DNA of 64,000 nt from Salinibacterium sp. SWN248 (lineage in GTDB: Bacteria; Actinomycetota; Actinomycetes; Actinomycetales; Microbacteriaceae), in NCBI RefSeq assembly GCF_015864575.1, contig NZ_JADYWW010000001.1:1-64000 (forward strand), written 5' to 3'. How positions within the stretch are numbered: position 1 is the stretch's first letter; each line of letters begins with the position of its first letter. Below are positions 1-8,830 of the stretch, one piece after another. The position numbers and the translations under genes are program-made. The notes beneath the pieces were generated by a model, which worked only from the letters and a program-made list of their open reading frames with translations, was not told the DNA's origin and did not search any database.

Positions 1-189
1 CGACCCAAACCTAAAAGATTTCGGAGGATGGTGGCCCCCACTTGAGGCCGGAAACCTAGCAGCAGAACTGCCCGGGACTTCCGCACCTTTGGGGTGACAA
101 GAGGAAACATTACGTGCATTTCGCCCCCCTCGCCAACACCGCGTGCATCCCGGGCGTGTCGCAAAAATGAGGCCCCCAAAACACTGTGT
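1..189. other. Left-edge region without a recognised gene
   Basis: I see no supported gene in these bases. They lie downstream of nnrE on its strand. Overlapping open frames here read low-complexity Arg/Pro-rich products typical of GC-rich shadows. Confidence 0.5.
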
Positions 190-924
190 TCAGGATGCTC
201 GAAGTCGCACCCGGTATCCCGGAGCGAAGAGAGCAGGAGGCAGCTCGATACCTACGCGCCGATAGACCTCGCGAGGAATCCCAATGTCGGCTAGCCAGAG
301 CGCGCCGACGGCTTCGGCATCCAACCCCGTCTTCGGAGCAGCGAGGGTCATCGTGTGGGTGGCGGTGACGTGATCCCCTGGCGCTACGCCGGTCGTGGAG
401 TCGACCCCGGATGGGATGTCGAGAGAGACGACCGGGGCGGGGTGGCGCGACATCCATCTGATGAGTTCAGCAGCTGCCCCGTGCGGTGCACCACCGAGGC
501 TGTAGCCCAACACGGCATCGACGAGCAGGTCAGCATCCACGGTGTCGAGGTCAGCGACCGTCGCAGCTCGTGCGCCAGTGGCGCGGTAGAGCGCGAGTTG
601 GTCAGCAGGAACGCCCTTGAGATGAGACGGGTTAGAGATCACCAGAGTGACATTGCCACCGTGGTTGGCCAGATGACGGGCGGCGCAGATTCCGCCGCCA
701 CCATTGCCGCCGGTTCCCGCCAGCACCACGATCGGCGCTGACGGCCAGCGATCTCCGAGGAGCTCCATGCACAGCGACGCCAGATTGCGGCCCGCGTTCT
801 CCATCATTTGATAGAGATTCGGCCCCAGCTCCTCGACCGCAATCCGATCGACCTCGCGCATCTGCGTCGTCGTAATAGCGGGCACGACAAGCCCGCTGTT
901 CGTTCGAAAGCTGTTCGCTGCCAT
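190..924 (-). CDS. nnrE: NAD(P)H-hydrate epimerase (YjeF N-domain)
   Basis: The 244-residue product is a stand-alone YjeF_N domain, the enzyme that interconverts the R and S epimers of hydrated NAD(P)H so that the S form can be repaired. Visible landmarks are a glycine-rich loop GTGGNGGGG near residue 70, DAVLGYSLGG near 132 and DIPSGVDSTTG near 166, all typical of the family. The open frame extends upstream to 1122 but into the preceding gene. The ATG at 924 lies 12 bases after that gene's stop, so I use it; the pair probably forms one transcript. The ADP/ATP-dependent dehydratase domain (YjeF_C), often fused to this one, is absent here and must be encoded elsewhere. Confidence 0.88.
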   Translation of the reverse strand: MAANSFRTNSGLVVPAITTTQMREVDRIAVEELGPNLYQMMENAGRNLASLCMELLGDRWPSAPIVVLAGTGGNGGGGICAARHLANHGGNVTLVISNPSHLKGVPADQLALYRATGARAATVADLDTVDADLLVDAVLGYSLGGAPHGAAAELIRWMSRHPAPVVSLDIPSGVDSTTGVAPGDHVTATHTMTLAAPKTGLDAEAVGALWLADIGIPREVYRRVGIELPPALFAPGYRVRLRAS

Positions 925-935
925 AACGCGCGCTG

Positions 936-1718
936 TTAGCTCGCAGAAGCCGACGGGAAGAAGTGCGTTTTGGCCTGCGTGAGCTCGACGCCATCGATGA
1001 AGATGTCGAGCTTCTCGTTGTAGAACGCCACGAGGCCGGCAATTGGCAACAGCTGTCGCGTGGGGAAGGAGTACGACCACGCCAAATCCTTGTGAACCGT
1101 GTCGCCCACCTTTACCGACCAATAATCGGTAGTGGTTCCCTTATAGGGGCACTCGGTGACGGTGTCGTTAGGCACGAGATGCTCAAAGTTGACCTCCGTA
1201 CGATTGAGGTAATACCGCGTCGGCAAACCGGTTTCATAGACCATGACCGGAGACGACGACTCGGCAAGAACGGCCCCGTCGAGTTCAACCCGAACTGTGC
1301 GGGTCGAACGTACGGCATCCACTCGCGTATAGGGGTTGCGCGGGTGCACGAACACCTGCTCGTCTTCTTCGAACCACGAGTCGAGAGCATCCCACTCGAA
1401 TCGAACCATGTCGGCAAGGCCCTCAAGCCCATCGCCAACATAAACCTTGGCGGCGGCCGGATGCTCGCGCTCCCCCACCGCGAGGCCCTTGCGGTGATAG
1501 CTGCCACGGGTCTCGTGATTCTCCTGCGCCTCGTCAACGAGGAACTCGGACTTCACGTCGGCGAGCGGAATATAAAACTGCGGATACGGTGCCCACTCCC
1601 ACACGTAGAGCGCTGCCGTCGTGTCAAAGATGAGCTCGCCCGCGAAATAGCCGCGGATGCGACGCGGGACAGGCTGGATGAGGTTCTTCTCGGAAATCAT
1701 TCCTGGATAGTCGTTCAT
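936..1718 (-). CDS. DUF427 domain protein
   Basis: The 260-residue protein carries two consecutive DUF427-type units: the first around residues 35-130 (RGYFAGELIFDTTAALYVWE onward), the second around 135-235, containing RTVRVELDGAVLAES and ECPYKGTTTDYWSV. The CPYKG..YW signature is characteristic of DUF427, a small beta-rich fold of unknown biochemical role found widely in actinobacteria. There is no signal peptide or membrane segment, so it should be cytoplasmic. It lies directly upstream of the NAD(P)HX epimerase gene, 11 bases apart, which suggests co-transcription but does not reveal its function. Confidence 0.82.
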   Translation of the reverse strand: MNDYPGMISEKNLIQPVPRRIRGYFAGELIFDTTAALYVWEWAPYPQFYIPLADVKSEFLVDEAQENHETRGSYHRKGLAVGEREHPAAAKVYVGDGLEGLADMVRFEWDALDSWFEEDEQVFVHPRNPYTRVDAVRSTRTVRVELDGAVLAESSSPVMVYETGLPTRYYLNRTEVNFEHLVPNDTVTECPYKGTTTDYWSVKVGDTVHKDLAWSYSFPTRQLLPIAGLVAFYNEKLDIFIDGVELTQAKTHFFPSASAS

Positions 1719-1842
1719 CAGAACCCTCTCTCGTCAGTGGGTCCAGCCTGTCACCGTCGCCTGTGAGGGACAACAAAACAGCGGCTGCCGCTCAGCGAAC
1801 GCCGCGACGGCGAACTCTGGCGGCAACCGCTGCTGCGTCAGA

Positions 1843-3411
1843 TTACGGGCGAGGTGCTCCCCCGCCTCCGCCGCCGCTTTCGCTTCCCGCTGCTGCGACT
1901 CCGGCGGTCACGGTTCCGGCCGAGTCGCCGTCAACCGTGATCGTGTAGGTGTCGCCGTTCGTGATGGCGGCATCCGACAGCACGACCGACTGGAACGACT
2001 TGATCGACGTGAACTCGGCGACCACCGTGCCGCTGCTATCGAGCACCTGAACGGTCTGGTCGGCGCCGTACGCCTGCTCGAGCGAAGCGCTCACCCAGCC
2101 CTGCGAGGAGGACGTTTCGGGCGCGGTTGCCATGAAGGTCATACCGACCGCCAGGACCGTTCCGCCGTCGACCACGATGGTGCCGTTCGCATCGAGCGCA
2201 CCCTCACGGTCTTCTGACGAACCGAACACCGTGGTCATACCGCCCGTGACGAGCATCGACCCGTTGGAGTCGATTCCGTCGCCGGCAGAGTTGACCGTAG
2301 TCTCGCCGCCGGTGATCGACACCATTGCTCCGTCATCCGCTTCGACGATGCCGCCGATGTCGGTCGTGGTGCTGGTGCCGCTCGTGGCGTTGATGCCGTC
2401 ATCGCTCGCGTTGACCGCGAGAACGCCGCCCTCGATCGTGATGTAGTACGACTCAATTCCTTCGTAAGAATCGGTGACAGCGGTTCCACCGCCCGAGATC
2501 ACGATGTTGACCTCAGACTTGAGCCCGTCGTCTTCCGCCGCGAGCGTGGTCGAACCACCGGCGATCACAATGTCGGTTTCTGCCTGGACCCCGTCATCCG
2601 CTGCCGTGAGCGCAACCGTGCCGCCCGCGATGTAGACGTAGCCGCGGGTCTCGTCTTCGTCGTTGTCTGACTTGAGAGCGTCGCCGCCGGCATCCACCGT
2701 GACCGTGCCGCCTTCGATGGTCAGCGAGTCTTTGCCGCGCAGACCGTCATCGCCGGCGGTGACCGTGATGTCACCGGAGAGGATGACGAGGTCGTCGTGG
2801 CTTGTGATGCCGTCGTTGACCGCGCTGCTTACCGTGAGCGATCCGTCGCCCGAGATGGTGAGGTCGGCGTCGCTGAAGAGCGTGGCGTTGTAGTCGGCGT
2901 CGTCTCCGGTGGAGGAGAGTGAGTTCGTTCCGCTGAGCGAAACGACGACATCCTCGGCGTTGGCGACCGCGATCGCGGCGCTCGTTGAGCTAGAGATTTC
3001 GGCACTATCGAGCACGAGGGCAACGACGTCTTCATCGTCGGTGTCGACGACTACTTGGCCATCGAACTGTCCCGAGAGAACGTAGGTGCCGGCCGCCGTG
3101 ATGGTAATCGTGGAACCCGAGACGCTGACGCCATCGCCGTCGGCGGTCGCAGTGGATCCGTCGAGGGCAATCGAAACTGCGCCATCGAGGGTCCACTCGT
3201 CATCGTTCGTGGTCGTGGAGTTCGCGTTTGCCGCAAGAACTTCTGTCGCCACCGGGCCGAGGCTAAGCTCGACGCTCGCATCGCTGATCTCGGCGGTCAC
3301 GCTGGAGGTGACGGCGGGAGTTTCAACGGCGGTCGAGCATCCGGCCAACAGCACTCCGCCAATCAAGAACGTGCTGACTGCGGCGGTAAGAGTGAAGTGA
3401 TTTCGCTTCAT
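1843..3411 (-). CDS. Secreted carbohydrate-binding lipoprotein (Cthe_2159/DUF4353-like)
   Basis: This 522-residue protein begins with a lipoprotein signal peptide (MKRNHF, hydrophobic stretch, lipobox LLAGC near residue 24). The body is a long run of short Asp/Gly/Thr/Ser-rich units such as ISGDGSL, IEGGTV and VTGGMT with the period of a right-handed parallel beta-helix. This composition matches the Cthe_2159-type carbohydrate-binding family, which binds acidic or cellulosic polysaccharides with calcium. The C-terminus ends in a glycine tract and APRP. An upstream ATG at 3444 is possible, but 3411 has GAGG-like SD spacing and starts the signal peptide. It is divergent from the hydrolase gene at 3573. 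Confidence 0.78.
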   Translation of the reverse strand: MKRNHFTLTAAVSTFLIGGVLLAGCSTAVETPAVTSSVTAEISDASVELSLGPVATEVLAANANSTTTNDDEWTLDGAVSIALDGSTATADGDGVSVSGSTITITAAGTYVLSGQFDGQVVVDTDDEDVVALVLDSAEISSSTSAAIAVANAEDVVVSLSGTNSLSSTGDDADYNATLFSDADLTISGDGSLTVSSAVNDGITSHDDLVILSGDITVTAGDDGLRGKDSLTIEGGTVTVDAGGDALKSDNDEDETRGYVYIAGGTVALTAADDGVQAETDIVIAGGSTTLAAEDDGLKSEVNIVISGGGTAVTDSYEGIESYYITIEGGVLAVNASDDGINATSGTSTTTDIGGIVEADDGAMVSITGGETTVNSAGDGIDSNGSMLVTGGMTTVFGSSEDREGALDANGTIVVDGGTVLAVGMTFMATAPETSSSQGWVSASLEQAYGADQTVQVLDSSGTVVAEFTSIKSFQSVVLSDAAITNGDTYTITVDGDSAGTVTAGVAAAGSESGGGGGGAPRP

Positions 3412-3572
3412 GATCAAGCTCCTCTGGTGGGTGACGTGTTCCACTACACCGGGCTTCCCTATGACATTCCTATGAGCGAGATATGCGTGAGCCGTGGATG
3501 TCGAAACGGCGCGACTACCGCGTCTTCTCCTCGCTCAGGAGGGATCACGGTTTCGTGAGCGAAGATGTACGC

Positions 3573-4388
3573 ATGACAGCCGTTAGCGCTTCCGCCGCAC
3601 CGGTCGGCAACCTCCGTGGTTGGGTTCGCGCGCCGTTCGCCGCCGCGGGCCTGACCTATGAATGCTTCGAAAAGGGTTCGGGGCCAGGAGTGGTGCTCAT
3701 CCCAGAGATCCCCGGAATCACACCAGAAGTGCTTGGCCTAGCCGAGCACCTCGTCGCTGCCGGTTTCACGGTCGTCGTGCCCTCACCATTCGGCCAGCCA
3801 GGCAAAGCAAAGACCGTGGGCTACATGACGCGGACCGTGCTGCGGTTGTGCGTGGCCGCCGAGTTCCGTGCATTTGCGACGAACTCATCTCGGCCCATCA
3901 CCGACTACTTTCGAGCCGTTGCCTCCGACCTCGCTGCCCGCACTCCCGGGCGAGGTGTTGGCGTGATCGGGCAGTGCTTCACAGGCGGATTCGCCTTAGC
4001 CGCGGCGATCGACGACTCGGTGGCGGCATCCGTTCTCAGCCAGCCCGCCATCCCTTTTCCCGTCGGACGCGCGCGCCAGCTCGATGCGGGAGTCTCTACC
4101 GACGAGTTCGACCGCATTGCTGCCCGAGCGGATGCCGGCGATGTCTGCGCGCTCGGCTTGCGGTTCAGCGAAGATACCGCCGCCCCGCGCGCCCGCTTCG
4201 ACACCATCAAGGCTCGTCTCGGCGATGCTTTCGAGATCATCCAGTTGGACTCGTCGCCGGGAAACCCTAACGGCTACGCCGCGACCGCCCACTCGGTGCT
4301 CACCGGCGAAGTGCGCGAGAATCCGGCCAACTCGGCGGCGGCGGCCCGCGACCGGGTGGTCACGTTCTTGCGCGAACGAATCGGGTGA
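3573..4388 (+). CDS. Dienelactone hydrolase family protein
   Basis: The 271-residue alpha/beta hydrolase has the dienelactone hydrolase layout. PGVVLIPEIPGITPEV near residue 40 forms the oxyanion region. GQCFTGG near 134 is the nucleophile elbow, with cysteine in place of serine as in true DLH enzymes. A downstream Asp and the His in the C-terminal HSVLTGE segment can complete the triad. No signal peptide is present. The open frame reaches back to 3483, but residues before the ATG at 3573 do not resemble the family. The substrate is not evident; family members open cyclic esters or act on related small esters. Confidence 0.85.
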   Translation: MTAVSASAAPVGNLRGWVRAPFAAAGLTYECFEKGSGPGVVLIPEIPGITPEVLGLAEHLVAAGFTVVVPSPFGQPGKAKTVGYMTRTVLRLCVAAEFRAFATNSSRPITDYFRAVASDLAARTPGRGVGVIGQCFTGGFALAAAIDDSVAASVLSQPAIPFPVGRARQLDAGVSTDEFDRIAARADAGDVCALGLRFSEDTAAPRARFDTIKARLGDAFEIIQLDSSPGNPNGYAATAHSVLTGEVRENPANSAAAARDRVVTFLRERIG

Positions 4389-4408
4389 GCGGCGTCTGCT
4401 GATCTGAT

Positions 4409-4801
4409 CTAGCCGAGGCTCGATCCCAGGGCACCGACGATGTACGGGATAAGCCAGATTCCCCACACGATGACAGAGAACCGGTGAAAGCTGGTCTTCT
4501 CGGCTTCACGGTTGCGCACCAGCACGACGATTGCCCAAGCGAGGTGCACGGCCATGAGAACGATCGCGATAACTCCTGTGACGCCCATCAGCTGGTTCAA
4601 AGCGCTCTGCTCGATGCCGGCCGCACGACTCTCGGTCGCGATCAGGTTCATCAAGAACGTGCCCGTGGCATCCGCCGCCAATCCCAGCCCGAATAGCACG
4701 ACGTGCCACGGCTTGAGCACCTTCTGCACTCGCTCGCTCCACACCCCGACGGTGTACAACACGAGGGCAAGAGTGATGAGGATGATCGCGGGAAGCAGCA
4801 T
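4409..4801 (-). CDS. Small membrane protein, HsmA/TIGR03987-like
   Basis: This 130-residue protein has four predicted transmembrane segments (around residues 3-20, 32-52, 70-95 and 105-125). The compact four-helix layout and the motifs LADATGTFLMNL and VHLAWAIVVL fit the TIGR03987/HsmA-like family of small integral membrane proteins of unclear function. It is convergent with the preceding hydrolase gene, 20 bases apart, and is probably a single-gene transcript. Confidence 0.7.
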   Translation of the reverse strand: MLLPAIILITLALVLYTVGVWSERVQKVLKPWHVVLFGLGLAADATGTFLMNLIATESRAAGIEQSALNQLMGVTGVIAIVLMAVHLAWAIVVLVRNREAEKTSFHRFSVIVWGIWLIPYIVGALGSSLG

Positions 4802-4911
4802 CCCTCTAGTGTGGCCTGCTCACAGCTCGCGAGCGAAAGTGGTTCGGGCCATTCAGCACCGAACCTGCTCGAGCTCAGAGTGCGCCGTTGCGCGAAAGTT
4901 CGAACGGCGGC

Positions 4912-5214
4912 TTAGAATTTCGTGGGTCGCAGCACGTCGATATCGCTCATGAACAGGATCATGGCGTAGTCGGCGTAGTAGTGCTCCTGAAGGTACGCGG
5001 CGATTGCTTCGGCCGTCTCCGCGTCGCACACCACCTCGATGCGGATGTTGCTACTGGCCTCCCAGCCAGCATCGCGAACGCCGCGGTTACCTTTGCCGCG
5101 GGCATCTGTAATGGTGTACCCGTGGGCATTCAGCTGGTCGAGATCTCGAACAAGGGTGCTCTCGAGTGCGGCTTCAGTGATGACGGTTAACAACCTGCGG
5201 TGATAGCTCTGCAT
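4912..5214 (-). CDS. sbtB: PII-like signalling protein (SbtB type)
   Basis: This is a 100-residue PII-fold protein. It shows LLTVITEAALESTLVRDL, a T-loop region with HGYTITDARGKGNRG, and a C-terminal IEVVCDAETAEAIAAYLQEHYYADYAMILFMSDIDVLRP, matching SbtB-type proteins that bind adenine nucleotides and gate the bicarbonate transporter SbtA. It directly follows an sbtA-type gene. An ATG at 5223 overlaps the sbtA stop as ATGA. The ATG at 5214 has AGAGG nine bases upstream and is preferred. The C-terminal redox CGPxGC motif of many cyanobacterial SbtB proteins is absent. Confidence 0.83.
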   Translation of the reverse strand: MQSYHRRLLTVITEAALESTLVRDLDQLNAHGYTITDARGKGNRGVRDAGWEASSNIRIEVVCDAETAEAIAAYLQEHYYADYAMILFMSDIDVLRPTKF

Positions 5215-5219
5215 GGCTC

Positions 5220-6164
5220 TCATCCTCTCGCGAATGTATGTGCCCACACGGCAAGTGCGTGGTAGATCGGGATGCCGAGCAAGACGTTGAAGGGGAAGGT
5301 GATTCCCAGCGCCGCGGCGAGCGACAGCGTGGGGTTCGCCTCGGGCACGGAAATGCGCATGGCCGCCGGCACCGCGATATATGAGGCACTCGCCGCCAGC
5401 GTCGCCAGGATTGCTGTTCCGCCAACGGAGAGGTCAAGAACCCAGCCCAGCCAGGTGCCCACCAGCGCTGAGAAGAGTGGCATCCCGATTCCGAAGGCGA
5501 CCAGAAATGGCCCGTAGCGGCGAAGGCTGCCGATCTGCTTCGCGGTGATCAACCCCATCTCCAGCAGAAACACGGCGAGGAATCCCTTGAAGAGATCGAA
5601 GAAGAACGGCTCTATCGGCTTCAACCCCTCCGCCCCGGCTGCCCAGCCAATGAGCAGGCCACCCAGCAGCAAAACAATTCCCTTGCCCAGGAATACCTCG
5701 TGGGCCACCGTCCGCCAGCGCGTCTCGCGCGAAAGGCCTCGAGCCAGCACGATTCCCACCAGGATGGCCGGCACCTCCAGCATGACCAGAAGCAGCGGCA
5801 TGTGTTCTTCGAAGGGGATCTGCCTGCTGCCCAGATAGGCGACCGCCACCGCGAACGTGCCGACGCTCACGGAGCCGTAATGGGCCGCGATAGAGGCGGC
5901 ATCCGCGCGCGCGAAGCGTCCCAGATAGCGCAGGACGGGGAAGGCGAGCAGTGTGAGGACGAAGCCCATGACTATCACTGCCCCCATGTGTGGCAACAGG
6001 GTGGAAAAGGGCTGCTTGGCGAGTTCGACGCCACCCTTGAGCCCGATGGAGAGCAGCAGCACGATGCTGACGAACTCGTACACTGCTGCCGGTAGACGCA
6101 ATTCCGACCTCAGCAGGCCCGCGACGGCTCCGAGCAGGAAGAACAGGATGATGGGATCGATCAC
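5220..6164 (-). CDS. sbtA: Sodium-dependent bicarbonate transporter (SbtA family)
   Basis: The 314-residue membrane protein has about ten hydrophobic segments and family hallmarks: LSIGLKGGVELA near the N-terminus, AHYGSVSVGTFAVAVAYL in the middle, and GGTAILATLAASASYIAVPAAMR near the C-terminus. SbtA proteins import bicarbonate with sodium. In a heterotroph this probably feeds carboxylases (anaplerosis, fatty-acid synthesis) when CO2 is limiting. The open frame runs to 6332, but residues before the GTG at 6164 (VIDPIILFF) are non-membrane and unlike the family. A GTG at 6188 is an alternative. A PII-like gene follows immediately. Confidence 0.87.
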   Translation of the reverse strand: MIDPIILFFLLGAVAGLLRSELRLPAAVYEFVSIVLLLSIGLKGGVELAKQPFSTLLPHMGAVIVMGFVLTLLAFPVLRYLGRFARADAASIAAHYGSVSVGTFAVAVAYLGSRQIPFEEHMPLLLVMLEVPAILVGIVLARGLSRETRWRTVAHEVFLGKGIVLLLGGLLIGWAAGAEGLKPIEPFFFDLFKGFLAVFLLEMGLITAKQIGSLRRYGPFLVAFGIGMPLFSALVGTWLGWVLDLSVGGTAILATLAASASYIAVPAAMRISVPEANPTLSLAAALGITFPFNVLLGIPIYHALAVWAHTFARG

Positions 6165-6235
6165 GCGGTGACTCTCTGGTTCGCTTACGGTCCGTAGCCC
6201 CCAGGAGGAGCCCAAGGGCCAACCTCCTGAATATA

Positions 6236-6277
6236 CGCTGTGCAATACACGATAACCATAGCGTGTATTGCACAGCG
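6236..6277. promoter_or_regulatory. Perfect 15-bp inverted repeat between sbtA and the HTH gene
   Basis: The arms are CGCTGTGCAATACAC (6236-6250) and its exact reverse complement (6263-6277), separated by 12 bases. The site lies in the 134-base gap between the divergent sbtA-type gene (start 6164) and the HTH gene (start 6299). I infer an operator for the small HTH protein controlling both directions. The sequence shows the palindrome; protein binding is not shown. Confidence 0.65.
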
Positions 6278-6298
6278 CGTGTCGCCTAGGATGGAAAG

Positions 6299-6583
6299 AT
6301 GAACAGCTGGACCTTCCTGACCAATCACGCACACGTTCTGTTGTGTGTTTCCAGGGATCCCACTATGCGGTTACGGGACATCGCCGAAGCTGTGGGCATC
6401 ACCGAACGAGCCGCCCAGCGCATCATCGCCGAACTTGTCGAAGACGGGTACCTCACGCGCAAGCGGGATGGACGACGCAACAGCTACGAGCTCTACCCGG
6501 ATCTGCCGCTTCGACACCCTCTAGAGCACCACCACCAGATCGGCGAACTACTCAAGACACTGGGGTCCGAACACCGCGCGTAG
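6299..6583 (+). CDS. Small winged-helix transcriptional regulator
   Basis: The 94-residue protein contains a MarR/ArsR-like winged helix: LLCVSRDPTMRLRDIAEAVG, then ITERAAQRIIAELVEDGYL as the recognition helix, and TRKRDGRRNSYEL as the wing. There is no ligand domain. Its position back to back with sbtA/sbtB across a perfect palindrome suggests it regulates bicarbonate uptake. Start ATG at 6299 has GGAAAG just upstream. It ends about 110 bases before the first copy of the tRNA-Arg repeat. Confidence 0.82.
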   Translation: MNSWTFLTNHAHVLLCVSRDPTMRLRDIAEAVGITERAAQRIIAELVEDGYLTRKRDGRRNSYELYPDLPLRHPLEHHHQIGELLKTLGSEHRA

Positions 6584-6661
6584 GTGCATGGCAGCCGAGG
6601 GCCTGCCTGTTCGCCCTGGCGCCGGGAGCCTTCGCCGCGGAGACTGGCCAAACAAAAAAGA

Positions 6662-6692
6662 AAGACCCCGCCAAAACAGGCGGGGCCTTTCT
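6662..6692 (-). terminator. Ancestral terminator of tRNA-Arg, now displaced
   Basis: A GC-rich stem CCCCGCC/GGCGGGG with a six-base AAAACA loop lies just beyond copy A of the tRNA 3' half. Read on the minus strand it ends in a T-rich tail. It is positioned exactly where the tRNA-Arg terminator would have been before the island inserted, now about 9.6 kb away from the functional tRNA. Confidence 0.7.
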
Positions 6693-6696
6693 CGAG

Positions 6697-6743
6697 TGGT
6701 GCGCCCGGAGGGATTTGAACCCCCGGCCTATTGATCCGTAGTC
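6697..6743 (-). repeat. tRNA-Arg 3'-half copy A (outer att site)
   Basis: These 47 bases are identical to the 3' half of the tRNA-Arg gene at 16236-16282, from the CCA end to the anticodon loop. The 5' half of a tRNA does not follow, so it is not a functional tRNA. It marks the outer junction of element 1 and represents the original chromosomal 3' end displaced by integration. Confidence 0.92.
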
Positions 6744-6975
6744 GAAAGCCGTTCTCCCAGACCTATGCGGAAGTGCCCGAGATCCATGCAAAACAGTGGT
6801 GACTGGGCGCGACAGCGATGACTTGCGCTGACCACGATGGTCTCCAAGTGTGGGTGAAATGTGGGCACGCCCAGACTTCAGATCACCCTCACCCAGTGCC
6901 CCTGGTCGCGCCCTCCAAACGCGCGAAGCGCTCACAATAATCTGTGCCTAAGTGAAGCGGCCTCCCACTCTTCCG

Positions 6976-8088
6976 CTAGAAGAGTGTCTGCTCCGACTCT
7001 GGGGCACTCTCAGATTTCATCAAGAGCTCAAAGAACTTGGAGTTGATAAAGAGGCGCTCTCGCCCGGCCTTGACATCGACGAGTACACCCTCTCGGACCA
7101 GCGCATTCAACCAGTTGGTCGCTGTGGGCCGAGAAACACGGCAGTGTGAAACCACATTCGCGATACGACAATAGGGCTGCTCGAAGAGGACAGCCAAGAG
7201 ATCCGCATTGGCAGCGGAAGTGATCTCTCTTATGGTGCTGAGTGTCTCATCTTGCAAGACTTGAATTCGGTCAATTTTCGATACCGTGCTCAAAGCTGTG
7301 AGACGGATTCCTTCAAGAACGAAGAGTATCCATTCTTCCCAGTTGCCGTCTCTCGTCACCTCAAGCAGCAATCGGTAGTACTTATCTTTGTTTTCGATGA
7401 TGTACCGGGATAGATAAAGAATTGGCTGGTCGATTAGCCCCGCGCTCATCAGCATCAGCACGTTTAATATTCGACCGGTTCTGCCATTGCCGTCCTCGAA
7501 GGGATGAATGGCTTCGAATTGGTAGTGGGCAATTGCCATCACCACTAGTGGATCTAAGCCGCGCGACTCATGAAGAAAGCTCTCCCAATTGCCAAGCTTG
7601 TCGCGTATTACAGTTTCACCGGACGGTGGAGTGTAGATGGCAGCCCCTGTTGCCGGGTTACCGATGTAAGTTCCGGGCAGCCGTCGAACGTCCATCTCGC
7701 GGCCGTTGACAATCGTGCACACGTGGACCGCGGTCGTAGACGATAGCGGTCTCGACGCAATCAACCGGATCCCGGCGAAGAGCGCTGTTCGGTACTTGAG
7801 GGTCTCTTTTGTGGCGGGATTGGTTGCTGCCGATTCATCCTGAGCGAATCGGAAGATGTCGTCGGTGGTTGTAACGATGTTCTCTATCTCAGAACTCGCC
7901 TGCGCTTCTAGTAGAGGTATCGAGTTGATCAGCACGGTCGGGTTAGTCATTCGTCGCGCAGCTTGGTCCAGAGTAGCCAGAGCAGTCCGGGCTTCGATGA
8001 CTGCTTTTAGCACTCGCTTCGTTTCTATCTCAACGCTTGGTGGCAGCTCGGGAAGTTCGTTGTAGGGGTGCGCTGGTTGCCAGGTCAT
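6976..8088 (-). CDS. Fic family protein (class II, with N-terminal inhibitory motif and C-terminal winged helix)
   Basis: The 370-residue protein contains a canonical Fic core HPFEDGNGRTGR near residue 200, the AMP-transfer active site with catalytic His and phosphate-binding loop. Near residue 65 is SSEIENI, matching the [S/T]xxxE[G/N] inhibitory helix of class II Fic proteins that self-restrain AMPylation. An N-terminal Fic_N-like region and a C-terminal winged helix (CRIANVVSHCRVSRPTATNWLNALVREGVL) complete the usual architecture. ATG at 8088 is chosen; the frame extends only nine codons further. The target is unknown. It is the largest cargo gene of element 1 and probably a stress or interference protein. 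Confidence 0.88.
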   Translation of the reverse strand: MTWQPAHPYNELPELPPSVEIETKRVLKAVIEARTALATLDQAARRMTNPTVLINSIPLLEAQASSEIENIVTTTDDIFRFAQDESAATNPATKETLKYRTALFAGIRLIASRPLSSTTAVHVCTIVNGREMDVRRLPGTYIGNPATGAAIYTPPSGETVIRDKLGNWESFLHESRGLDPLVVMAIAHYQFEAIHPFEDGNGRTGRILNVLMLMSAGLIDQPILYLSRYIIENKDKYYRLLLEVTRDGNWEEWILFVLEGIRLTALSTVSKIDRIQVLQDETLSTIREITSAANADLLAVLFEQPYCRIANVVSHCRVSRPTATNWLNALVREGVLVDVKAGRERLFINSKFFELLMKSESAPESEQTLF

Positions 8089-8271
8089 GTGTAAAGCGTA
8101 GCAACATGTGTGCAAGACGTGTAAAAAAAGAGGCGAAATTTTTACACGTTGAGTTGATCTGTAAAATTTGCTTCATTCGAATCCATTAGTCGGGAGCCCG
8201 CGGCAGAAGGCTCTTAGTCTCTGGATGAAATAAGCCTGCGAGGCGAACACCGAACAGACCGTCAAACATGA

Positions 8272-8643
8272 TCATGATTCCTTCTTCGTTCGAGTTGCGC
8301 TGCTAGTCGCTCCATCGATCAACACGATGCCGCCGATTATGACGAGGCTGATACCAAAACCCGCCGACACCGCCCCCAAATCCAGAGAGACGGTCGCGGA
8401 CCTGCCCGGCGGCGAAACGTTGTAGATGCAATTGAGACGCAAAGGAAGGAGCGAGTACGTCGTTGTGATCGGAACTTCGGTCTTGCCTTGCATCGAAACC
8501 TCTGGAGGCATGGAAGTGCGCTGGTTGCAGACATTCCACGGCCCTTCAAAATTCGTCAACGCGACGTTGAGAACAACTCCCGCTAAGAGCGCTGCCCCCA
8601 GCGCGACCAGTACTAACCCCGTGACGAGTGTGGACTTTTTCAT
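8272..8643 (-). CDS. Two-helix membrane protein, element 1 cargo
   Basis: This 123-residue protein has an N-terminal hydrophobic helix (residues 5-28), an exported loop of about 55 residues with two cysteines (WNVC, LNCIY) that could form a disulfide, and a second helix (residues 88-110) followed by a basic tail. I do not recognise a family. It is oriented like the Fic gene, but about 180 bases separate them. Confidence 0.6.
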   Translation of the reverse strand: MKKSTLVTGLVLVALGAALLAGVVLNVALTNFEGPWNVCNQRTSMPPEVSMQGKTEVPITTTYSLLPLRLNCIYNVSPPGRSATVSLDLGAVSAGFGISLVIIGGIVLIDGATSSATRTKKES

Positions 8644-8830
8644 GCTCTTCCGATCACCACGGGCGCATCGTCATCGTCGGTAGATTGCAGATCAGCAGAG
8701 GCCCCGAGGTTTATTGACGGCGTGGAGAAGGCGATCCAACGAGAGTACATTTTGGCCCGTCATTGCTATTCGTGGATGAGGATCTGATTCTGAATCATCC
8801 TGGTGCCGCATCGTGCGCACCAACGCGGGG

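Noticed and set aside
963-1766. 267-codon plus-strand open frame
   Set aside because: It lies opposite the DUF427 gene and has only high-GC shadow composition.
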